64,000 bases of DNA. It comes from Carposina sasakii (lineage: Eukaryota > Arthropoda > Insecta > Lepidoptera > Carposinidae). The notes beneath the pieces were generated by a model. The model did no database searches. It saw only the letters and a list, made by a program, of their open reading frames with translations, and had not been told where the DNA came from. The position numbers and the translations under genes are program-made. The stretch is from contig CP053167.1 in assembly GCA_014607495.2 (NCBI GenBank), positions 5,456,001 to 5,520,000 on the forward strand, in the 5' to 3' direction. Of this stretch, positions 30,376 through 40,900 are shown in pieces (position 1 is the first letter of the stretch; every line of letters starts with the position of its first letter).

Positions 30376-30620
30376 AGCATATTATATACATATGATGACA
30401 CCGCACCAAACGTTATGCTAACTCGTTTGTAATGCGAACGGCTAAGGAGTTGAATGCACTTCCTGCCGATGTATTTCCCGAGCACTACAACATTGGTCTC
30501 TTCAAAGCTAGAGTGAATAAGCACTTTCTAGGCAAACATGTACCACCCTAGGCCGCATCTTGCTTAACATCAGGCACGATGGCGGTCAAATGTTTGCCTA
30601 GCTAATTATAAAAAAAGGTA
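30376..30620 (+). mobile_element. LINE 3' fragment (CR1/Jockey-like)
   Basis: Reads NSFVMRTAKELNALPADVF, then PEHYNIGLFKARVNKHFLG and a stop. This is the usual C-terminal tail of CR1/Jockey-type reverse transcriptases, followed by a short 3' UTR. No upstream RT domain remains. Confidence 0.75.
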
Positions 30621-31989
30621 TCCTTGTAATTAACATGTTATTGTTTAGTCTTGTACTTTTACGCTAACTATCATATCATGCTGCGTCGGCAATATGAAAC
30701 TGTTAGATTCGATCTCATCCGACCAGATTTCATAAGCCGTCTTATTAAGACGCAGCACGATATGGTGGCCTGTAAGCTAGGTACATTATGATGTGTTCGT
30801 TTACAATAGCTAGAAAAGAGGTCTTTACAGTCTGTGCCGTTTTTATAAAATCAACTATGTACCTAGAAAATTAGGTACGTTATGTAATTTGGGACAACGA
30901 TCTTTTTGACACTTCACTGTACATTTGCTTATCTTCCCGTTCAGTAGTCAGACAGCTACTTGCTCCGTGTATTTTAGGCTTTACGTTACAATCTTCTTAT
31001 AACTAAATATCTAGTATTTACAAGGAATGTTTTAATGTTAAATGAACTTCTTATATCATAATCCAAAGCCGAAACTCGTGATTTAGTAACAGTAGATGTT
31101 TTAAGTTTTTATTAAAACTTCATAGCATCGGCTTCTATTTTTTTTCTTATTGTCATAAGATTTTTTTACCTCAGAGGCTTATATTTACTGCCTTAATGTA
31201 AGGATTGACAAAGGTTAAGAATGCATTCATTGGATAAAAAATATATATTTATTGTATAGTAGGTAAATATTGAAATAAAGACGTTATTTTCACCGGATAA
31301 AACATGTTTAAAAAAATATAAAATAAACATTTACCACATAACACAAAAAATAATAGTTGGTTTTGGATGGTGATATAAATACTAGCAAACAGGACATCTA
31401 CTTACATTATTTATTTACTTTACTGAAGGTATACATGAGTGGAATTATAGTAGGTAAGCTATTAATAGCTTATATTCATTGAGCCACTGAATATATAATG
31501 TTAAATTTAGATTTTCACTATTTAAAGCTCTTAGATTTCATTCAACGCGGCTTCAAACTCGGTATGGTGACATGCTCTATGCCCAGAATGCTAGATGTAA
31601 ACAAGTTACACACGAAACATGTTAAATTTCAATATAAACATGTTACACCTCGATGTAAACATGTTACACTTCGCTATCGGCAAGATATTTCGAGATTAAT
31701 ATATAACAACTAATTAAACGAGTAGTTAGAGATCGATTAAAATATGTTGAAACAAAAGCTTAGCTTTTGGCATTTAGCTTAGTTTTAATATTTCATGATG
31801 AATAGTCCTTAACACTCTGTTTGGAGTTCGTTAGAAAGGTCACTTGAATCACTGCACTTACGATTATCTTTCTACAGATATTAATAATAATCTTCACTAT
31901 ATCATAAGATAATTTCCTTTTCGTAGATACAACTATTTTAACCTCCTACAGGACCTAAGTTTATCCAACTTATAAAGAGATCGCGTCGC
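30621..31989. other. Region 3' to the TRMT9B-like gene
   Basis: No gene seen. The minus-strand AATAAA at 31410-31415 is a plausible polyadenylation signal, giving a 3' UTR of about 575 bases. Near 31600-31675 an AAACATGTTACAC motif repeats about three times. Confidence 0.45.
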
Positions 31990-34900
31990 TTAAATTGTCC
32001 AAACTTGAACTTTCTCGGCCACCACACACCAGCTGGCCTGGTCATAGTACGACGACACCACGTGAAGGCTTTCCACGTATTTTTCAATCAGCTGATCCAG
32101 TTCACCTCTCTTGAAGACGTGGTAATATCTGTGATAGGTCACCGCGCCGCCCTCTGACGGCAGGCTGTCGGAGCCGTCGCTGAGTGACGGCAACAACGGG
32201 GCATGAGGTCCAGCTCTAACAGGATGGATAGGAACGGTCGCGGTGTCCTCTGATGATGACCGTGTTTCCAGCAACTTCCTTTCCTTAGAACATTCACTGC
32301 AGGACGGCAATGAGGCCAAGCTAGCGCAGCCAAGAGATGCCGTGCTGCCAGTTTTGTCTCTTCTACTCCAGTCGCTTCCTGCGGACGTGTCGCTTGATTC
32401 TATGGAGAAGCCAGACTTCAGTGGCGCAGTACTGGCACTCGATCGCGAGGTCACAGATTCGGGGCTAATTTCCATTTTGTCCAATTCGCTAGAATCTGTC
32501 GATTGACCTACTTTAAGCGATGACCGCTTATCGGTGCTTGTACATAGTGAATCCACGCTCATTTCAGATTCTAATGAATAACCAGTTTCTAGAGATTGGC
32601 TGGTGTCAGACGTTCCTGAGTCTATCGTAATTTCGGGATTACCGTTGCTCGAGCAGATAGCGCTGTCGTCATCCGGGTTCTTAATTTCCAAGTCTGTAAG
32701 TTTTTCGTCTACTATTGGCTTTGTAAATTGCAAATTAGCACAATTATTTAGGTAAATGTCTTCTTCGCTTGTAACTTTCATTGTCTTTTTAAGTTCTCTA
32801 TATTTGTTTATGATTGGATCAACGTCTTTTGATCGTTTCTTACTTTTGCTCTTAGAGCAGCATTTGGGGAAAAGTTTGTTTATGTCAGTTTCCTGCGTTT
32901 CGTTCAAGCTCGTGTATTTATTTCTATCTTGAAGTTCTTGGTTAAGTTTGTTTAAATTTTGCATTTCGTTGCCTAGCTTATTCATGAACGGTTCCTCTAA
33001 ATGTTGTAAACTGTCAGACAGTTCATCTAAAATCTTTTGTGTATTCCTATCTTCTTCCTCTCGTTTCAGTCTAAGGGATATGCTCCTTTCACTGCTACTA
33101 CTACTCGGTAGATCAAAATCTTCTTCGTTGATTCGTTTTGAATACTGATCTATTTGTTGTAGCAACTTTTCACTCAGCTTTTCAGCAAATTCGGTAAGAT
33201 GCTGACTTCGGTCCTGTTGGTCATTCATCCATTCTTCTTCCTTAGCCAACATGTCTGATTTACAGGTTACTAGAGGCTCATTTGCTTGCACTCTATTGAA
33301 ACTCTCTGATTTAGAAATTGATTTTTCGGAATCAGTGCTAGATATTGATGCAGAGTCGAAGGGTAACCTGGTTGGGCTTCGGTGAGGTTTGCTTAAATTT
33401 TCGTCAAGAGAACGTCCTTCTGGTCTATTTGGAGATAATCTATTCAAGCTCCATGTAGAGTTACTTGTGCTGCCTAGTTTTGGTGAACGGTCCTTTGATC
33501 TCCTTCCCGGCGATAGTCTTTCTAGGCTAGAGGAGCTGCCGCTAGAACTGGTATGTGATGATCGCGACCTGTCCTCTAAAATTCTCAAATCGCCAGGAGA
33601 AAGTTTGTTCAAACTCCAATTGCTGCTACTGCTGCTACTAGAATTTCCTTGTATAATAGCAATAGCCTCTGTGCTTTCTAACTTTTCGAGATTTTTCCGT
33701 TTCGAAGTTGGACTAGATTGTATCACAGTTTCACAAGTATCATCTAAGGAGTTTGCTACCTTGGCGACTGCTTCTATTAGCGTCTGTGGCGCAGGAACCA
33801 CAGGAGACTTTTCTACCGAAGGCTCCGTTTTTTGCTTCAACGTTTCCGTTGAATTGGGCAAATCTGTAAATTGAGAATATAATAAGAAACCGTAATAAGT
33901 GGTGTTCCAATATGGCAATTGTGGCAATACGATGAATGACCGAATACTGAAAAAGTGTAAGTCGGTGCAAAATAAGAAAATAGATAAATAAGATAATATT
34001 ATTTTGGCAAATATTCTAAAAATCGAAGATAATACTGATTGTATTATAATTACCTTTTTCCATGGCTATTTTCCGTAGTTCGTCAGGTATGACGCTTATG
34101 ACACTATCCACAGAGTCAGGAGATGATACTCCGCTTGAATCGCTATCTACGTCATCAGTGGCTGGATTGAATAATTCCAAAGACATTAGTTTAGGATGAC
34201 TTTTGGCTATCGGTTCCGCTTTGTTGATACATCGAACTATGGGATACGGTGCCCTTCTACTGTAGCTAGCTGATGGAATTCCCTTATTTACAATATCCTT
34301 GATTTGACGTAACCTTTCTTTGCGCTTTCTTTCAGCTGTTCTAGAATCTAATAAATCCGTTGTTTTATGTGTATCTTTTGGTTTAAATTGAGGTATTTCG
34401 GGTAATTCGGCAACAGTTTGTAAAGTTATCTTAGGATAAGGTTTCGCATCCTGTAGAACGCGTGGTTTTAAATTCTCAGTTTCGGCAGTTAATTTATGTA
34501 ATTCCTCAATATCTTTGTTTATTTCTGCAATCAACTCCTTTGTACATACATCTGTCGGAGATTCTTCTTCTTCCTTTATTGGAGATATAAGATCTGGAAT
34601 ATCTTCAAAGATGTCTAGTTCTATAGGTATGTTAATATTGTTCATAACAGTATGTATAGGTATTTCTGGTTTCAGAATAGTGTCATCAGATTCAGATTTT
34701 GGTGGAGAATTCGGTTGACTTTTTGACTGCGGTTTCAATGGAACCGAAGATACTGGTGAAGTATTAAAATTTTTCAAACTGTATTGCGCTACAAGTATCT
34801 TGTTTACATTACCAGGTGTTGACACAGCATTAGGAGAAGGTGGTGGCCGAATAAGAGGAAATGCCTGTTTTATTCTGGGTGAAGGTAAGCCTGGCGCATT

Positions 34901-37900
34901 TTTCATTCTTGGTGAAGTAGGCACCGAGGACACTTTTAGCCTTGGAGATGTGGGCCCCGGAGATAGAGGTGTTGGTGAAAGAGGATCACTTGTACCGTCT
35001 GCTTTAGGGACGTATATTACAGAAGCAAAACTATCTTCCGAATCGACACTTGTATCACTTTGAAGACTACTGTCCTTAGAGGAGTCTGAACCATCTTCTT
35101 TAGAGTGACGTCTTTCAGGAAGTGTTTTCTCGATTGTAGGATTATTGTCATTTGGCGTAGGAACTTCAGGAACGTGGCCGTGACTCTTCCAACCTTGGAG
35201 CATTCGCACGAACACTGTAACTTTATCTATATTCGTTGTAGACGTTTTAAATTTACTAGTGAGGCCATTTTTCAAAGATTGAAACTTCTTTGCTGTAGTG
35301 GCTGATGTGGAGAAAATAGAATCCCGTATTGAATCTAGCGCACCGGGTCTATGGTACAAGTACTCATCGTTCAAGGATGCTTGTTTCTGAATGTTTCTCC
35401 TTAAATGCTCCTTTTCTCTTAATCTCTCCACAGACATTAGTTCCTCATTTAAAGAGGTTTGTTTAAATACTCCTGGTTTTTTCGAATGCAATTTATAAGT
35501 GTGAATTTTAAAATTAGGCATTTCCTCTACCATACTCTTCATGTCAGTAGGTTTGTCGAGGTCTTCGTCGGCATCATCTTCGTTAATAGATTTCTTCTGT
35601 TTGACAAGTCGAGGCTTTCGTCGCGGTTCCGTGACCTCTGATACCGTTGGTGGCTCGTGTACTGATGGTTGTCGTGCACTCTCATCTACGCTCAGACTGG
35701 GTAAACTGGATCGCGATCGCGCAAGCGATCTATGTTCAATATCAGCGATGTCTGTTAAGCTTCTAGATTTAACTGTCGATGATTCTGACGCTTGCGGCAT
35801 GAGTCTGGGCGGGAAAGCTTCGTCTAGGCGTCGTAATTCGATAGGTAGATCTACGGCTAACGGTTCCGGTCTGCTTAAGGACCGTGTTGGTATCCTGTGG
35901 TTTGCATTCCAGGAAGGAAGGAATGATCGCCTTCCGGCTAGCCTCTGCAGCGCTCGTCTTACGAATGAGTAGCACGTTTCGTTGGGTGACGACAATGAGG
36001 AAGATCCTGGTGATCCATCCCGGGTCTTCCACGCTTCTGCCGCCCTGAAGACAAACATTTAAATGTCATCATATCTTTTTACTATAAGTGGTTTATAAAA
36101 ACTTTACAAAGGGAGTGATGTGTTCTACTTACTGTTCATTGTCGACAGAAAGGAATCGCGGCGTTGGTGCTGGTGGGCACAATGTCGCTGGCCGATGCCA
36201 TGGTATTAAGACATCCTGAAAATTACACAGTCTATTATAGAAATCACAAAATTACATATTAGCTATACTGTAATACATTTAGAATTTTACCAAAAAAATG
36301 GCATGACCATAAAATTAAAAATATGGCATGGCTTGGCGTATAGGAAAAGGGATAAGCTTATATGTTTATTCAGGCCAAGAAAGTGCGAGCTCTCTTTACT
36401 TTGCTTTCTTGGTTTAATGAATATTAGAAAGAAAGAAATTATTTATTCAGCATTACTTATTACTCGTATTATGTAATCTTCTATAAAGTATAAAGGTTTC
36501 AAATTAGAGTATGCGTCAACCAATATAGGCGCAAATCTCTCACCTGTGAATGGAAATTTCGTCCCTCATGCTCCATAGCCCACACGGTGAGGAGTAGCCG
36601 TCCACCGATCCTGGTGACCCTGGCCAGCTCCCGCAGGGCCATGGCGCGGCGCTCCACGGTGGCGAAGTGGTGCACCACCGCGATGGAGAGCACCGCGTCG
36701 AATGATTCATCACGGTAAGGTAGGCTGAGGTTGTCGCAAGCCACCACCTTGGGGTATGATGTGAGTTTACTATACATACATATATGTACTTGGCGGGATT
36801 AGATGTAAATGATTAGTGAGAAGTTGCTAGCTCATAGCTTGAGCATGGCTGTCCGGACAAACTATTTATCTACAAGCTCTTTTTGGCATGATTGTCTAGT
36901 ACTCGTATTTTACACAAGACCCTATTGCACACCACAAGGTTACTTCCATAGGGGGTTTCTGCTTATAGTTACCACGCTGGGCTCATGACCGTAGGGTGAT
37001 TTTCGAACTATGTTGTCAATAAGGGAAGCGCTGCTGCCCACCTATCGGAAATACTATAATAATATAGTTATTCACAAATATCTTCCTCATAATCGAAGAT
37101 GCCTTACCTCATTATTATGGTGTCTTGCTTGGGTGGTGAGCCTAATGCACCGGTCACCCCCCACGCAGAACACGGAGGGGTTGATGTTGAGGTACTTGCC
37201 ATTGCCGCACCCTGGAATAGACAAGAGTCAAGAGATTAATCCCTTCGTCAGTAGGATATAACGGGACGTGAACAACACACCACCCAAATAACATTATCAT
37301 ATAGTCATAGTATGTAAACTATTTGAAGTCTTATTATTTTTTTTTACGGATGCATTCTAGAAAAACAGTGAGTTAATTTAAACAGACTTAGTATTGAATT
37401 GGAGAGGCCTTGATAGCATAAAAGCGTTTACTCATAGAACATATTGTCCTCATAGTGCTGTGACTGTGCCATACCCACGCGCACAAGGTTTATTATACCG
37501 CGCTGCGTAGTCAATACGAGTATTAACGGCCACACGTGCCAAAAAGATTATAGACCTCTTTAATTTCTTCCATGAGTTAAACGCTAATTATGTCTGAGGT
37601 CGAATACTCACGCGGTCGTTGCAAGTTATGAGCTCCAACCATACCCAAATAATTTGCATACATTAAGTATGTATTTTAGGACACCCATCGATCAGAATTT
37701 TCACTATATGACGTCGTTTCTGTGACGTTACTGTAGTTAACTCAACACGTGGGAGTTTTCGTTAAGTGTCCCAATTATCTGCTTGTGCATATTTCATTGG
37801 GAGGTTTTATTGATTTTCATGATTTGTATTCGAAACTTAATGTTCGTATTCTTAGTGGTAACGGGCCCTCAGCTGAGAGTAGGTACTTTGTTTGCCTTGA

Positions 37901-40900
37901 CAATACCTACATACGTTTGAGGTTAATAATATTGCATTGTTATGCATAGATAAGTGTGCAAATTACACACCCACTTTTCACCAGTTAGCCCATTAAGTCC
38001 CATATTGAATTGTATCAGGCGTCACTATTCGGAAGTTCAAATCTCTATTGAGGGATCGCCCACCACCGGGCCCTATACCCTCCGCTGACCCTCGGATCTG
38101 CCTACTCATGATCACGAACACAAGACACTACAGTCGCAACGAGAAGCCAGATCCAAGCACCTAGCATGCAACCATAAATACATAGCTGCTAATCCGAAAA
38201 CCAATTAAAATTTTAATCGACATATGTTTCGCCAACACCCGTGGCATCATCAGGATTAGTTTTCCATGTTAGTTCTATCTACCGAACCAACTAACTAACA
38301 ACTAAAACCAATGTATTGCAAATCATTTTTATACCCTCAATCAACATAAAAAAATAAATGTTAATACCTACATATTAGTTTAGAATGTAAAATTATTATA
38401 GATATATAACTAAATGTAAATAAATAAATAAATAAAAGTATAACTAATAGTGGACGCCCGCGACTCCGTCCGCGTGGACTACAGAAAAAATAAAAAGTAG
38501 CCTATATGTTAAGTGTAAAAAGTAGCCTATATGTTATCGCGGTTGTCGTAAAAAATTAATTCACGTTTGTCCCCTTCCCGTGGGAATTTCGGGAAATCCG
38601 TTCCCAGTGCTTCATCGGGGTCCCAAATAAACATATATGCTCAACTTCAGATTCACATGTTTAACCGTTTTCGTAAAAAATAAATAATTCCCGTTGGTCT
38701 CCTTCCCGTGGGAATTTCGGGAAATCCGTTCTAGTGTTTCCTCGCAGTCCCTAATGAACATATATGCCCAATTTCAGCTTCATATGTATAGCGGTTTTCG
38801 TAAAAACTATGAATTCCCGTTTGTCCCCTTCCCGTGGGAATTTCGGGAAATCCGTTTTTAGTCCTCCCTCGCTGTCCCCAATGAACATATATGCCCGATT
38901 TCAGCTTCATATGTATAGCGGTTTTCGTAAAAACTATGAATTCCCGTTTGTCCCCTTCCCGTGGGAATTTCGGGAAATCCGTTTTTAGTCCTCCCTCGCT
39001 GTCCCCAATGAACATATATGCCCGATTTCATTCATATGTATAGCCGTAAAAAATATAGAATTCCCGTTGGTCGCCTTCCCGTGGGAATATCGGGAAATTC
39101 TTATAGCCTATGTTCATCCAGGTCCAATAAGGATTCTAACGGTGAAAGAATTTTTGAAATCGGTCCAGTAGTTTTTGAGCCTATTCATTACAACCAAACA
39201 AACAAAGTTTTCCTCTTTATAATATTAGTGTAGATGTATATTTTTAATATTTATTTATCTATAATAATTTTACATTCTAAACTAATATGTAGGTATTAAC
39301 ATTTATTTTTTTATGTTGATTGAGGGTATAAAAATGATTTGCAATACATTGGTTTTAGTTGTTAGTTAGTTGGTTCGGTAGATAGAACTAACATGGAAAA
39401 CTAATCCTGATGATGCCACGGGTGTTGGCGAAACATATGTCGATTAAAATTTTAATTGGTTTTCGGATTAGCAGCTATGTATTTATGGTTGCATGCTAGG
39501 TGCTTGGATCTGGCTTCTCGTTGCGACTGTAGTGTCTTGTGTTCGTGATCATGAGTAGGCAGATCCGAGGGTCAGCGGAGGGTATAGGGCCCGGTGGTGG
39601 GCGATCCCTCAATAGACATTAAGTCCCACGTGAGCCTACCGCCACTTTTCGGGCACAAATACAACAATCTAGCGGTTAATAATATGGGGTAATAAACTGT
39701 TGTATTGGAAGTTTAAGTACACATGCCGATGAGGTGTTGCTATTTATGTGTTTTAAAAGGGGTTGACACTTAGCTTAGAATATCCTACGGAATTATTTAG
39801 TCTACAAATGTAGGCCGTGGGCGTGACTATTAAAAATAGTATTGAGGTAAATAAGGATAGTGGATTTAAATATAAAGTATGTTTTTAGAATCTTGTCGGT
39901 TTACCGACTACCAGCGCCGGCCTGAAGTAAATTTGTTGGCGCATTTCAAGGAAAATTGGCAGTCATTGTACGAAGTACAGTACATTTTCTTAGCGTAGCA
40001 AGACGCGCGGTCAGCATTTATGTATTGACCCAAATTATGTATTAGTTTATTATAAGTTAGTATGTAGAGAGTTCTCGCTCAACCATCCGTGCCGCGTTAC
40101 CATTAACCATTTACCAATATAATTATCTTGTGCATCTCAGCCTGTGTTTTTACCATTTTTACCATATTAATTTGTTCGCCTTACACCCGACAGTCATATA
40201 ACTTATAGATCGCAGTCACATATAGGTAGACTTTAAAGTTCACGTAGACAAAAGTAGCAGGCCGTTTGTAATAGATTGGGATATACAGGGTGTAGGTGAC
40301 AGCCAGGCAAATGCTGAACAAGTACCATTTTGTTGAGTTATACGACTGTGTTGTAACTCGCAGGAAATGTTTATCAGTAATCTTTGCTCTTCGCGCCAAT
40401 TGTATCGGGCGATCCTGTGACTAGTTACATGGGCTTATTGGTTATTTAAATATAATAAATAATAAATACTCACACACTTCACAACACATTGACCTAGTCC
40501 CACACTAAGATCCCTAAGGTCTTGTGTCGTGGGTACTAAGCAACGGTATATACATAGATAAGTATATAAACATCCATGACTCGGAAACAAACATCGATAT
40601 TCATCACATCAATGTTTGCACCTACCGGGATTCGAACCCAGGACCTATGGCGTCGCAGGCAGGGCCACTACCAACTACACCAATCGGCCGTCAACTATTT
40701 AGGTGATACATTGCTGTTTTTTGCATTATATGTGACAATCCATTAGGGTTGATCAGTTAATTGAACTTTTTATGCGCAACTGTTTTTTTTTTTAATCATT
40801 AATCGGTCAAATTTTGTTTTTAGGTCATTATCTAAGGCCTACTTAAACGAAATTTTCATAGGTTTTCGCCTCAGAATCATGGTCTGAAGTCGCAATATCA

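Larger units (their letters stand above)
38044..39616. mobile_element. Fold-back element F, copy 2 (360-bp arms, nested insert)
   Basis: Arms 38044-38403 and 39257-39616 are inverted copies of equal length, starting TCTATTGAGGGATCGCCCAC. The block CCACCACCGGGCCCTATACC and GGCGAAACATATGTCG are shared with the element at 23586-23999. The centre is filled by a Helitron-like insert. It lies in the first coding intron of the methyltransferase gene. Confidence 0.92.

Noticed and set aside
32243..35972. Plus-strand open frames opposite the methyltransferase exons
   Set aside because: They are antisense shadows of long Ser-rich exons, with no motif of their own.
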